Source: Pandoraea pneumonica (GTDB lineage: Bacteria > Pseudomonadota > Gammaproteobacteria > Burkholderiales > Burkholderiaceae). From it: a DNA stretch of 64,000 nt. The stretch lies in NCBI RefSeq assembly GCF_902459645.1, contig NZ_CABPSK010000003.1, positions 372,001-436,000 of the forward strand, in the 5' to 3' direction. The notes beneath the pieces were generated by a model. That model worked only from the letters and a program-made list of their open reading frames with translations. It was not told the DNA's origin and did not search any database. Made by a program: the position numbers and the translations under genes. Below, one piece after another: positions 8,762-17,161 of the stretch (positions within the stretch are counted from its first letter, which is position 1; every line of letters begins with the position of its first letter).

Positions 8762-8797
8762 CTTATCGGTTGTCGTATGTATGCGACGGTCGATAAG
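8762..8797. promoter_or_regulatory. 36-bp imperfect dyad upstream of the GntR gene
   Basis: Two 17-base arms (CTTATCG... and ...CGATAAG) match at 13 of 17 positions around a central GT, 47 bases before the regulator start. The element CGACGGTCGAT recurs here and at 8749-8760, with a related copy near 8715. It may be the regulator's own operator, since its sequence differs from the GTCAT-N3-ATGAC sites. It does not have a terminator-like U-tract right after the stem. The rest of 8625-8843 shows no gene. Confidence 0.45.
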
Positions 8798-8843
8798 GTA
8801 AACTGGGGGCGTTTTTTTCGTCATCACCTCTTTATCCGACGCC

Positions 8844-9596
8844 ATGTCCATGAACAGCTCGTTGCCCGCACGTCCTCGCCGCAAGTCTCGCAGCCTCACG
8901 GAAGAGGTCGTGAGCGCCTTGTCCGAGCAGATTCGCGCCGGCACGTTCCGGCCCGGCGACAAGCTGCCGACCGAGTCGGCCATCATGGAAAGTCTCGGCG
9001 TGAGCCGCACCGTAGTTCGCGAAGCCATTTCGCGGCTGCAAGCGGCGCAACTGGTCGAGACGCGTCACGGCATCGGCACGTTCGTGCTCGAAGCGCCCCG
9101 CGAAAACGCCCTGCAAGTCGACACCAACAGCATCCTCACGATGCTCGACGTGCTGGCCATTCTGGAATTGCGTATTTCGCTGGAAACCGAAGCCGCCGGG
9201 CTGGCCGCAAATCGCCGTACCGACACGCAACTCAAGCTCATGCGTCAGGCGCTCGACGACTTCGAGATGCACGTGCGTCAGCGCACCGGCAATGCGGTGA
9301 CCGCCGACGTCGCCTTCCACTTGCAAGTGGCGAGCGCGACGGGCAACCGCTACTTCCACGACATCCTCGAACAACTCGGCAACACGATCATTCCGCGCAC
9401 GCGCGTGAACTCGGCTGCGCTGGCCGACGACGATCAGGTGACGTATTTGAATCGTGTGAACCGCGAGCACGAAGATATCTACAACGCGATTGCGCGACGC
9501 GACCCCGAAGCGGCGCGTGCTGCGATGCGCACCCACCTGACGAACAGCCGCGAGCGCCTGCGCCGTGCGCAAGAATCGGCAGGCGCACAGAACTAA
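8844..9596 (+). CDS. GntR-family (FadR/FCD subfamily) transcriptional regulator
   Basis: A 250-aa repressor. Residues 15-80 form the winged helix: RPGDKLPTESAIMESLGVSRTVVREAISRLQAAQLVETRHGIGTF is the classical GntR signature. Residues 100-235 form the all-helical FCD ligand-binding domain, with metal-ligand-like histidines at DVAFHLQVASATGN and REHEDIYNAI. FCD regulators usually respond to acidic metabolites, consistent with a sugar-acid gene cluster. It follows the porin on the same strand and likely controls the dehydratase, porin and importer, though which dyad it binds is not proven. Confidence 0.9.
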   Translation: MSMNSSLPARPRRKSRSLTEEVVSALSEQIRAGTFRPGDKLPTESAIMESLGVSRTVVREAISRLQAAQLVETRHGIGTFVLEAPRENALQVDTNSILTMLDVLAILELRISLETEAAGLAANRRTDTQLKLMRQALDDFEMHVRQRTGNAVTADVAFHLQVASATGNRYFHDILEQLGNTIIPRTRVNSAALADDDQVTYLNRVNREHEDIYNAIARRDPEAARAAMRTHLTNSRERLRRAQESAGAQN

Positions 9597-9609
9597 TTTC
9601 CTCCGACGT

Positions 9610-10254
9610 TCAGTACAGATCGCCGCGCACCGCGCGGTAATACCCTTCATCCATCTCCTGCGCTTTCGCTTTATCGATCCCGGTAAGCGAGGCCTTCATC
9701 TCGCCTAGCGACGGCACTGCCGTACGCGCGAGTTGCGACTCCGGCCGCCAGAGTTTCGCGCGGTTGATCGCTTTGCCGCAGTGGAACAGCACTTCGTCGA
9801 TCGTGACGACGATGGCCGTCTTTGGCGTGCGCTCGTTCTCCTTCAAACGGTTCAGCAAATCGGGCGACGTCGAGATCTGCCCGTGCCCGTTGATCCGCAT
9901 GAACACCTCCAGCCCCGGAAATAAAAACAGCATGCCGATGCGGCTGTCTTCGTTGAGATTGCGCAGCGACGCGATGCGGTTGTTGCCGGGCCAGTCGGCA
10001 AACGCCACGGTTTTTTCGTCTAGAGCATGAACGAACCCGGGCTCGCCGCCGCGCGGTGACGCATCGAGCCCTTGCGCGCTCCCCGAGGCGAGGCAAAAAA
10101 ACGTGGCGACTTTCAAGTACGCGATGTGAAAGGGCAGCAGATTCGGCATCACGCCTTTGACGATCATCTCCGAGGGCGGATCGTAGAGTTGATCGAGATC
10201 GATGGGCTTGATGAGTTCGGTGGGCTCGATGGGCTCGACAGGGGCTTGTGACAT
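9610..10254 (-). CDS. pyridoxamine 5'-phosphate oxidase-like FMN-binding protein
   Basis: A 214-aa protein of the PNPOx-like split-barrel flavin-binding superfamily (MSMEG_1061-like). Signs are the central segment VHALDEKTVAFADWPGNNRIASLRNLNEDSRIGMLFLFPG, in which substrate/FMN contacts of this family lie, then GHGQISTSPDLL and the C-terminal HCGKAINRAKLW. Such proteins bind flavins and act as oxidoreductases of unclear substrate; this is not the biosynthetic PdxH. ATG 10254 is preferred over the upstream ORF opening. Divergent from an AraC regulator 131 bases away that may control it. Confidence 0.8.
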   Translation of the reverse strand: MSQAPVEPIEPTELIKPIDLDQLYDPPSEMIVKGVMPNLLPFHIAYLKVATFFCLASGSAQGLDASPRGGEPGFVHALDEKTVAFADWPGNNRIASLRNLNEDSRIGMLFLFPGLEVFMRINGHGQISTSPDLLNRLKENERTPKTAIVVTIDEVLFHCGKAINRAKLWRPESQLARTAVPSLGEMKASLTGIDKAKAQEMDEGYYRAVRGDLY

Positions 10255-10385
10255 GACGAGGTGTCCTTGGCAGATTTGACAAGGCAGCATATCGCCGCGA
10301 GCGCTGGCACTGATAGACTATTCACGCCATTGAATAGCGCATTTGCGCCACAATTGCGCTCACCTATCGCGGCATCCCGATCACC

Positions 10386-11174
10386 ATGACTTTCCCCGAG
10401 CATCTGACACCGAAGATCGCACGCGTGCACTGCATGGACGCCACCGATCCGCCGATCATCGCCTTGATGGGACGCATCGACGAGCCGCGCGGATCGCAAA
10501 CCCATCAACACGATTCGGGGCAACTGCTCGGGTTGCTCGGCGGACTGCTGACCGTGCAGACGAGCGCAGGCACATGGGTCGTGCCCACCACGCGCGCCGT
10601 CTGGATTCCGCCGAATCATCCCCACGCCGCGTTCTCGCACGGGCCGTTCTACGGCTGGGCGGTGTATGTGCGCCCTGACCGGTGTGGCGACCTGCCCGAC
10701 GCACCGCGCGCCATCGAGGTAACCGGTCTGATGCGCGAAGCCGTCTTGCGGGCCGCGCAGTGGGAATTGGGCCAGCCGGATCGCCGTCAGGAGAGCGTCG
10801 TGAACGTGTTGCTCGATGAGATTTCCACCAGCGATGCCGACACTTTCCGCTTGCCGATGCCGGGCGACGCCCGGTTACGGCGCATCGCCACCGCCCTTGT
10901 CGACAACCCCGCCGACGCCCGCACCCTCAACGAATGGGCGGTCTGGGCCAACACCACGCCGCGCACCGTGAGCCGCCGCTTCGTCGAAGAGACGGGGCTG
11001 ACGTTCACCGCATGGCGTCAGCGTGCGCGGTTGCTTCGCGCGGTGGAGCTGCTGGCGGCGGGCCAACCGGTCAGCACCGTGGCACTCGATCTGGGATACG
11101 ACAACGCAAGCGCCTTCATCGCGCTATTCCGACGCACGTTCCACACCACGCCGGGGCGCTACTTTGCTTCGTAA
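10386..11174 (+). CDS. AraC-family transcriptional regulator
   Basis: A 262-aa activator-type regulator. The N-terminal half is a cupin-like sensor (HQHDSGQLLGLLGG, VVPTTRAVWIPPNHPHAA), in which the histidines resemble a metal or small-ligand pocket. The C-terminal 100 residues hold the two AraC helix-turn-helix units: LNEWAVWANTTPRTVSRRFVEETG and VSTVALDLGYDNASAFIALFRRTFHTTPGRY. It is divergent from the PNPOx-like gene, its probable target. Ligand unknown. Confidence 0.9.
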   Translation: MTFPEHLTPKIARVHCMDATDPPIIALMGRIDEPRGSQTHQHDSGQLLGLLGGLLTVQTSAGTWVVPTTRAVWIPPNHPHAAFSHGPFYGWAVYVRPDRCGDLPDAPRAIEVTGLMREAVLRAAQWELGQPDRRQESVVNVLLDEISTSDADTFRLPMPGDARLRRIATALVDNPADARTLNEWAVWANTTPRTVSRRFVEETGLTFTAWRQRARLLRAVELLAAGQPVSTVALDLGYDNASAFIALFRRTFHTTPGRYFAS

Positions 11175-11279
11175 TACGGCATAACACTTTGTCGGTGCCG
11201 CACCCTTCGCCGCCCGTTCCCGGCGTCATGCGGCGGGGGTAGTATCACCGCTGGTCCTCGTTCGAAGGTCAATAAAAAT

Positions 11280-12260
11280 ATGATGCCCATCGCCACGCGT
11301 TTGCGCCCTCGCCTTCACCTTCCACGCCTTGCACTTCGCTGCCGCTCAGCGGTGTTGGCGGCGATGCTTCCGATCGCGTTGTGCGCGGGTGCGCCGCACG
11401 CCTTCGCGCAGGACGAAGCCCCGGCAGCGGCGACCGCCTCACCACAAGAGATTCAGCCCGAAATCGTCTCGATCGTGGTGCCCGGCGCAGGCACCTTTGG
11501 CCGCGACATCGCCATGCGCACCGAGGTCTACAAGCCCGCTGGCAACGGCCCCTTCCCCGTGCTGCTGTTCGAGCATGGCCGCGCGGGCGACCCGCTGGAG
11601 CGCGCCAAGCTGGCACACCCGGTGTTGCAAGGGCATGTGCGGTTCTGGCTCAGCCGAGGCTTTGCCGTCGTGGCGCCGATTCGCGTCGGCTATGGCACGA
11701 CGGGCGGCCCGGATCGCGAGAACTCGGGCGCGTCGTTCGGCAATGCGGGGGAATGCAAGCGCCGCCCCGATTTCCGCCAGCTTTGGAAAGTGACTTCCGA
11801 GGCAAATCTCGCCGCCCTTGGCTGGGTGCGAGAACAGCCGTGGGCCGACAAGGATCGCGTCATCTTGGAAGGCCGCTCGGTCGGCGGCTTCACGACTGTG
11901 GCGACCGTGGCCGAACGACCACCGGGTGTCGTCGCGTACATCAACTTCTCCGGCGGTGCCGGGGGCTCGCCCGACAAAGCGCCGGGCCATAGTTGCGACC
12001 CCGAGCAAATGAAGTCGATCTACGGCGAAATGGGCAAGACCACGACGATTCCCGGCTTGTGGCTCTACGCGAAGAACGACCAGTACTGGGGACCGGATGC
12101 CCCGAAGGGCTGGTTCGATGCGTTCGCGGCGGGCGGCAGCCCTGCCCAGTTCGTCCACACCGACGACCTGCCCGGTCACGACGGTCACTTGCTGCTCACC
12201 TACGGCGGCAAGATGTGGTCGGTACCGCTCGACAAATTTCTCAAGCAGGTCGGGTTTTGA
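11280..12260 (+). CDS. secreted alpha/beta hydrolase (dienelactone hydrolase-like)
   Basis: A 326-aa protein with a signal peptide (about residues 1-44, ending PHAFA) and an alpha/beta-hydrolase core. The nucleophile elbow is GRSVGG (Ser at about residue 202), an acidic residue follows in LYAKNDQYWGP, and the catalytic histidine is in DLPGHDGHLLL. The oxyanion segment LLFEHGRAGDP precedes. Exported hydrolases of this shape cleave esters or peptides of unknown nature. The ATG pair at 11280/11283 leaves the exact start open. No operon partner; it converges on the TonB receptor gene. Confidence 0.8.
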   Translation: MMPIATRLRPRLHLPRLALRCRSAVLAAMLPIALCAGAPHAFAQDEAPAAATASPQEIQPEIVSIVVPGAGTFGRDIAMRTEVYKPAGNGPFPVLLFEHGRAGDPLERAKLAHPVLQGHVRFWLSRGFAVVAPIRVGYGTTGGPDRENSGASFGNAGECKRRPDFRQLWKVTSEANLAALGWVREQPWADKDRVILEGRSVGGFTTVATVAERPPGVVAYINFSGGAGGSPDKAPGHSCDPEQMKSIYGEMGKTTTIPGLWLYAKNDQYWGPDAPKGWFDAFAAGGSPAQFVHTDDLPGHDGHLLLTYGGKMWSVPLDKFLKQVGF

Positions 12261-12277
12261 GTGTGGCGGCGATGCGC

Positions 12278-12341
12278 ACTCAGTAGCGGCTTAGAAGATG
12301 CTTAGAAGCGGCTCGGTAGCGACTCAGTAGCGGCTTAGAAG
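12278..12341. repeat. direct repeat of 20 bp at the 3' end of the receptor gene
   Basis: ACTCAGTAGCGGCTTAGAAG occurs at 12278-12297 and 12322-12341, with a diverged partial copy between. The second copy includes the stop codon of the TonB receptor gene, so the gene end appears to have been locally duplicated. Confidence 0.8.
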
Positions 12342-14797
12342 CGATACGTGAGCTTCACCCAGCCGTTACGCGGTGCGCCATAGGTGTAGCCGTTGTAGCC
12401 GCCCAACCCGGCCCAGTAGCGCTTATCTGTCACGTTGCCAACGTTGAGCGACACGCTTAACTCGCGCGTGACGTCGTAGCGCGCCATCAGATCGATGAGC
12501 GTGATACCGCCTTGTCGCGCCGTCAGCCCGCTATAGGTCTCCACATACGAGATCGCGCTCTGGTAGCTCAAGCTGCCGCCGATCGTCACCTTGCTTAGCA
12601 CGCCGGGCAGACGATACGTCGTGGCAATACGCAGCAGCCGCTGCGGATACGTCGGGTTCACCAGCGCGCCGCTGCGGTCGCGCTTGGCGCTGTAGGTGTA
12701 GCCCGCCTGCACCTGCCAGCCCGGCAGCACCTGCCCCGCGACGGTCGCCTCGAAGCCTTGCGTCTTCGCACCGCTCACCGCCTTGTAAGCCGCCGTGCCG
12801 CTCGGCGTGAGCGTGCCGTCGGTCACAGCGAGGTTGTCTTCATACGTGCGGAAGATCGCTACCGCCGTATTCAATCGTCCACCGAAGTGTTCGCCCTTCA
12901 GACCCAACTCGATGTTGTTGCCGCGCTTAGGCGCCAGCGTATTGCCCGAGGTGTCTTGCGCCGTGTTCGGCGTGAAGATGCTCGTGTAGCTGGAATACAG
13001 CGAGAAGTCCTCGCTGACATCGACCACCAGCCCTGCGTATGGCGTGAACACGGCGTTCTGCTCGACCGGCGCACCGGTCACGAGCGCACCGTTCGTGCCG
13101 TTGTTCCAGTAGCGCGCCCACGACGTCGCGCGATACCACGTGACGCGACCGCCCAGAATCACCGACACACGGGCGATCGGTTTGATCTGTGTCGCCGCGT
13201 AAATGGCGGTTTGCTGCGTGGTGCCGCCGAGCCGGTTCAGCGGATAGGCAAACGACGGCATCGGGATGCTGCCCGGATTGAGAATGTCGACCGGGCGTCG
13301 ATCGAACGCATTGGGCACCGCCGAATCGTTGCCGTAGTTGTAGGCGTTGTGATTGATGCTCGCGCCGAACGTCGCCTGATGGGTTCGCCCGAACAGGTGA
13401 TACGGCCCCGTTGCATACACGTCTAACGCTTTGTTGATGCCATACGCGGGGTTACTCGCGAGCTGCATCGTGCCCATGTGCGTATTGGGATCGATGTTGG
13501 CGGGATACAGCCAGACGTCGCCGCTGTAGCGCTCGCGCTGGTTGCGCGACCACGAGCCTTCCGCCTTGATCTTCCAGCCCGAGTCGAAGCGATGATCGAG
13601 ATCGACGAAGACGCGATCGGTCGTCATGTTCCACAGGCTCCACGGCGTAGAGGAGTTATACGAGCGCGGCAAATTCGTCGCGGCTCCGTTGCTGTAAAAC
13701 AGCGGACTCTGGCCGAAGTCAGCACCGTGAATCTTGTTCTTCTGATACTCGTAACCGGCCGAAATCGTGGTGTTGTCGGTGATGTCGGCTTCGACGATGC
13801 CGTAGAACACGTCTTCACGCGTGCGCTTGTCGTCGATGAAGGTGTCGCCTGCGGTGTGCGAGCCGACCACGCGCGCGCGCAGCGAGCCCGATTCGTTGAG
13901 CTTGCCGCCCACATCGGCTTCGAGGTTGTAGCGGCCCCACGACCCTGCACCGGCGGTGACGTAGCCCGTGAAGTCTTTGCTCGGGCGCTTGCGCACGAGA
14001 TTGATGGCACCGCCCGGATTGCCCACGCCATTGAGCAAACCCGCTGGGCCGCGAATCACGTCGATACGGTCGTACATCACCATGCTCAGCAGGTTGCGCA
14101 TGCCCGCGATGGTGTCGTACGCGAGCGTTGGCACGCCGTCGATCATGGTGGCGAGATCGAAGCCGCGCGAGGAAAAGTTCGCGCGCTCGTCGAGCGTATC
14201 GACCACGATGCCGGGCGTTTGCCGCAGCACGTCGGTGAGCGACATCAGGTTCTGATCTTCGATCTGCTGGCGCGTGATGACCGTCATCGATTGCGGCGTT
14301 TCGCGCAGCGACAGGTCCATACGCGTGGCGCCATCGGTCACGCGCGTTGTGTACGAACCCGTGCCTTCGGTAACGCGCTGCGCGTCAGCGCTGACCACCG
14401 TCGCGGGCAAGGCCACGGCATCGGCATGAATCGATACCGTGCGACCGGAGATACTCACCGCGAGCCCCGAACCGGCAAGCGCCCGTGAAAGCGCATCGCC
14501 CAACGTCATACGGCCTTGCAGCGCTGGGGCGGTCTTGCCGGTGGCGAGGCTCGCATCGAAGCCGATACCGACGCCGGACTGGCGCGCCAACGCGTCGATG
14601 GTCAGCGCGAGCGGTTGTGCGGGCAGCGACAGATCAAGCGGCGTGGCGGCGACATTAGTGTTGGTGGTCGCAGGTGTCTGGGCGCGCACCTCCAGCGGGA
14701 GCGAGGCGGCGCACAGGCAGGCGACGGCGATGCTAATGAGCGTGGCCGCATGTTTCGAGTGAGTTGAAGTCGGCAAAGCGTGCAGATGTCTGGTCAT
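12335..14797 (-). CDS. TonB-dependent ferric-siderophore receptor with STN signalling domain
   Basis: An 820-aa outer-membrane receptor. Order: signal peptide to about residue 40; secretin/TonB short N-terminal (STN) domain about residues 52-125 (LDLSLPAQPLALTIDALARQSG), the part that passes the ligand signal to FecR; plug domain about residues 145-270 (RETPQSMTVITRQQIEDQN, FSSRGFDLATMIDGVP, IDVIRGPAGLLNGVGNPGGAINLVRK); then the 22-strand barrel ending in VKLTYRF with the terminal Phe. The STN domain and the FecR and FecI genes upstream mark it as a transducer of the FpvA/PupB type. It imports a ferric siderophore of unknown identity and switches on its own expression. Confidence 0.93.
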   Translation of the reverse strand: MTRHLHALPTSTHSKHAATLISIAVACLCAASLPLEVRAQTPATTNTNVAATPLDLSLPAQPLALTIDALARQSGVGIGFDASLATGKTAPALQGRMTLGDALSRALAGSGLAVSISGRTVSIHADAVALPATVVSADAQRVTEGTGSYTTRVTDGATRMDLSLRETPQSMTVITRQQIEDQNLMSLTDVLRQTPGIVVDTLDERANFSSRGFDLATMIDGVPTLAYDTIAGMRNLLSMVMYDRIDVIRGPAGLLNGVGNPGGAINLVRKRPSKDFTGYVTAGAGSWGRYNLEADVGGKLNESGSLRARVVGSHTAGDTFIDDKRTREDVFYGIVEADITDNTTISAGYEYQKNKIHGADFGQSPLFYSNGAATNLPRSYNSSTPWSLWNMTTDRVFVDLDHRFDSGWKIKAEGSWSRNQRERYSGDVWLYPANIDPNTHMGTMQLASNPAYGINKALDVYATGPYHLFGRTHQATFGASINHNAYNYGNDSAVPNAFDRRPVDILNPGSIPMPSFAYPLNRLGGTTQQTAIYAATQIKPIARVSVILGGRVTWYRATSWARYWNNGTNGALVTGAPVEQNAVFTPYAGLVVDVSEDFSLYSSYTSIFTPNTAQDTSGNTLAPKRGNNIELGLKGEHFGGRLNTAVAIFRTYEDNLAVTDGTLTPSGTAAYKAVSGAKTQGFEATVAGQVLPGWQVQAGYTYSAKRDRSGALVNPTYPQRLLRIATTYRLPGVLSKVTIGGSLSYQSAISYVETYSGLTARQGGITLIDLMARYDVTRELSVSLNVGNVTDKRYWAGLGGYNGYTYGAPRNGWVKLTYRF

Positions 14798-14868
14798 TTC
14801 CGTGAGTCTTCTGTTGGCTTACCCGGTGAAGACGCACGAGAACGCAAACGACAGACAAAAATTTTTCC

Positions 14869-15921
14869 CTACCGTAGTGCCGCGATGACGGCTTGACCGT
14901 TTTCCCGACGAACGCGAACCGGCAGCATCGTCGGCAAGCCTTGCAGAAAGCCCGCGGGATCGGACACGGGGAATGTGCCCGTCAGCCGCAGCCCGCGCAG
15001 CGCTGCGGCGTCGGCGTCCGCCATACGCATCTGCTGCGCCGGCTGGGCGAGAAAGTCGTTCCACTGCGCGATCGCCTGCGGCAGCGGCGTGGCTTGAAAG
15101 ACCAGCCACCCTTCGCGCCAGGCCCCGACGCTTCGCGGCGTGACCGCTTGCGGCGCGCCGATACCCTGCGGCAGCGTCGTGACCGCCTGTCCGGCGGCCA
15201 GCGTGACATCGGGGTCACGATCCACGTGGACCCGGCCGTCAGGCGAGCGCGCCCAGACGGCGACGCGTCCATGCGCGACGGCCACGTCCATGCCGTCGTC
15301 ACGCAGCGCAACGGTGAAGACCGTGCCCAGCACGCGCACGTTGCCGAACTGCGTGGCGACGCTCAGTGGCCGCGACGTATCGGGTTGCACGTCGAGATGC
15401 AGTCCACCGCGCGACAGTTGAAACTCGCGGCGATTGCGGTAGTAAGTGATCTGCACGTCTGTGTGGGGTGCCAGCGTCACCACGCTGCCATCGGGCAGCG
15501 TGTGCGGCAGCACTTCGCCTTTGCCGGTGCGCAGCGCGAGAGTGTGCGTCGGCTGTAACCATTGGCGCCGGGCCACACCGCCGAACACGATGGCGAGCCC
15601 GCCGACGCCTAGCCACGTCAGCATCTGACGGCGGGCTTGGCGCGGCGTGCCATCGACTCGCTTCGGCACCGCGACACGCTCGCGTAACGCGGCACCGTCC
15701 GTCTGCGCCCAATACGATTGCGCAATGTCGGCGGCGGCATCCTGCACGGGAGACTCGGCACGCCAGTCGGCCAGTGCGCGGGCGGCGGCCGCGGCATCAT
15801 CGGCGTCGCCGTGTTGCGTACGGCCAATCAGCGAGAGCGCGTGCGCAATCTGGCCGCGCGTCGGCTTCAATGCACGCGATGAGGGCTTCGTGCCGGGAGT
15901 TTGGGTCGCGCGGGCGCTCAT
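14869..15921 (-). CDS. fecR: FecR-type transmembrane anti-sigma/sensor
   Basis: A 350-aa inner-membrane regulator. The cytoplasmic N-terminus (DUF4880-like, ALADWRAESPVQDAAADIAQSYW) would bind the sigma factor, one membrane helix lies near residue 110-120 (LTWLGVGGLAIVFGGVA), and the periplasmic FecR domain follows (LPDGSVVTLAPHTDVQITYYRNRREFQLSRGGLHLDV). ATG 15921 overlaps the sigma stop by four bases. An in-frame ATG at 15939 is an alternative. It relays the receptor STN signal to the sigma factor. Confidence 0.9.
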   Translation of the reverse strand: MSARATQTPGTKPSSRALKPTRGQIAHALSLIGRTQHGDADDAAAAARALADWRAESPVQDAAADIAQSYWAQTDGAALRERVAVPKRVDGTPRQARRQMLTWLGVGGLAIVFGGVARRQWLQPTHTLALRTGKGEVLPHTLPDGSVVTLAPHTDVQITYYRNRREFQLSRGGLHLDVQPDTSRPLSVATQFGNVRVLGTVFTVALRDDGMDVAVAHGRVAVWARSPDGRVHVDRDPDVTLAAGQAVTTLPQGIGAPQAVTPRSVGAWREGWLVFQATPLPQAIAQWNDFLAQPAQQMRMADADAAALRGLRLTGTFPVSDPAGFLQGLPTMLPVRVRRENGQAVIAALR

Positions 15922-16385
15922 GGGCGGTAACTCATGCAATCCATGACAGCGCGCACGACGTGCTTATCGATGGCTTCGAGCGAGACTTGCATGTGGCTGG
16001 CGGCTTCGGCATAGCTCATGCCGTGAATACGCACGAGGATGAAGGCGTCGCGGCGTTTGCGCGGCATCCGCTCCAGTCGGCTGAGCAGCCGTTCGAGTTG
16101 CTGACGAATATCGGCGTGATGTTCGGCCGACGGCGCGTGGTCGGCGCCGATGAGGGCCAGGGTCTGGAGCATGCGCGTCTCGGCGTCATGACGACGCGCG
16201 TCGCTCACGATCAGATGCTTGCCGGTGCGATAGAGCAACGCCCGCCAGTCGCGAATCTCCGTGCCGCGCGTCTGCAAGGCGAGCACCTTCGCATAGGCTT
16301 CTTGCACCAGGTCTTTCGCGTTGTCGCGATTGTTCAGCGACTTCGCGAAGAAGTTGACCAGCTCGGTGTAGTAATGCGCAACCAC
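15918..16385 (-). CDS. fecI: FecI-type ECF sigma factor
   Basis: A 155-aa iron-starvation sigma factor. Region 2: YYTELVNFFAKSLNNRDNAKDLVQEAYAKVLAL, with the typical WRALLYRTGKHLIVSDARR; region 4: LPRKRR-like ERMPRKRRDAFILVRIHGMSYAEAASHMQVSLEAIDKHVVRA. Short length and sequence match FecI/PupI. First gene of the sigma-FecR-receptor cluster and preceded by a Fur-like box, so it should be made under iron limitation and activated through FecR. Confidence 0.92.
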   Translation of the reverse strand: MVAHYYTELVNFFAKSLNNRDNAKDLVQEAYAKVLALQTRGTEIRDWRALLYRTGKHLIVSDARRHDAETRMLQTLALIGADHAPSAEHHADIRQQLERLLSRLERMPRKRRDAFILVRIHGMSYAEAASHMQVSLEAIDKHVVRAVMDCMSYRP

Positions 16386-16429
16386 GGCAGTCTTCCGGCA
16401 GCCCGTCGCATCCGCGCACGGAAAAAGTT

Positions 16430-16450
16430 AAATGAGAATTAATCGCATTA
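16430..16450. promoter_or_regulatory. Fur-box-like sequence upstream of fecI
   Basis: AAATGAGAATTAATCGCATTA shares the core NAATGAGAATNATT pattern of Fur sites and lies 45-65 bases before the sigma start. It is imperfect in its right arm. Iron control is expected for this cluster. Confidence 0.55.
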
Positions 16451-16596
16451 TGGCCGTGAGTGACGACGTGACGCAAGAAGGATTTTGCGTATTGGAACGG
16501 GATTAGGTCAGGCGCGCTCCGCCCCGCGGCAAATGCGCGCCTGTATGCGGCGTCGAATCAGAATGAAGTCGGCGTCGTTAGCGTTGTCGCGTGGCG

Positions 16597-16980
16597 CTAT
16601 CGGATCTCAGCGACGTCGATGCGATTGCCGTCAGGATCGGCAAACACAAACGCACGTAAGCCGATGTCCATGGTGCGCAACCGTTTGACGATCCGCACGC
16701 GATGCTGCTCGAGGTGATCGTGCAAGGCATCGGCATTCGCCACCATCAAGTGCGCGACGTTCTGCGCGGTGGCGCGATGCTGGGCGTCGCGGGACAAGTG
16801 CAGCTCCGCACCGTCTTTTTTGAGAATCACGAAACCGACGGGCGAACCGGCTTCGAACACTTTCTCGAAGCCGAGCACATCGCAGTAGAAACTCAGTGAC
16901 CGGTCGAGATCGGCAACGGAGAGGGTCGGGGCAATTCGGCCGAATTGCACGGCATGAGGGACACGATTGAGAGTATCCAT
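16597..16980 (-). CDS. VOC-family (glyoxalase/bleomycin-resistance fold) protein
   Basis: A 127-aa single-domain protein: IAPTLSVADLDRSLSFYCDVLGFEKVF at the N-terminus and RTMDIGLRAFVFADPDGNRIDVAE at the C-terminus are the paired beta-alpha-beta-beta-beta motifs. Metal-ligand positions are plausible at His/Glu in GAELHLS and the final Glu. The family covers glyoxalases, dioxygenases and drug-binding proteins; closeness to bleomycin-resistance-like binders is suggested by length only. No clear operon partner. Confidence 0.82.
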   Translation of the reverse strand: MDTLNRVPHAVQFGRIAPTLSVADLDRSLSFYCDVLGFEKVFEAGSPVGFVILKKDGAELHLSRDAQHRATAQNVAHLMVANADALHDHLEQHRVRIVKRLRTMDIGLRAFVFADPDGNRIDVAEIR

Positions 16981-17111
16981 GGGCGCTCCACAAGCGGCGT
17001 CTGCGGTTCCAAGATGGGCGACGAAGGCGGTGCTTCGACGGGAAACAGACGCTAGATGGCGGAGCGGTGTCCGCAGGTTCGGCGTATCCTAGCACGACCT
17101 TTTTGGGCTGT

Positions 17112-17141
17112 TGAGTCCTGCTGAGTCCTGCTGAGTCCGCC
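17112..17141. repeat. three-copy 10-bp tandem repeat
   Basis: TGAGTCCTGC is repeated three times with one end mismatch, 20 bases upstream of the next gene start. No function is evident. Confidence 0.7.
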
Positions 17142-17161
17142 ACCCCTATCAAAACTATCAA

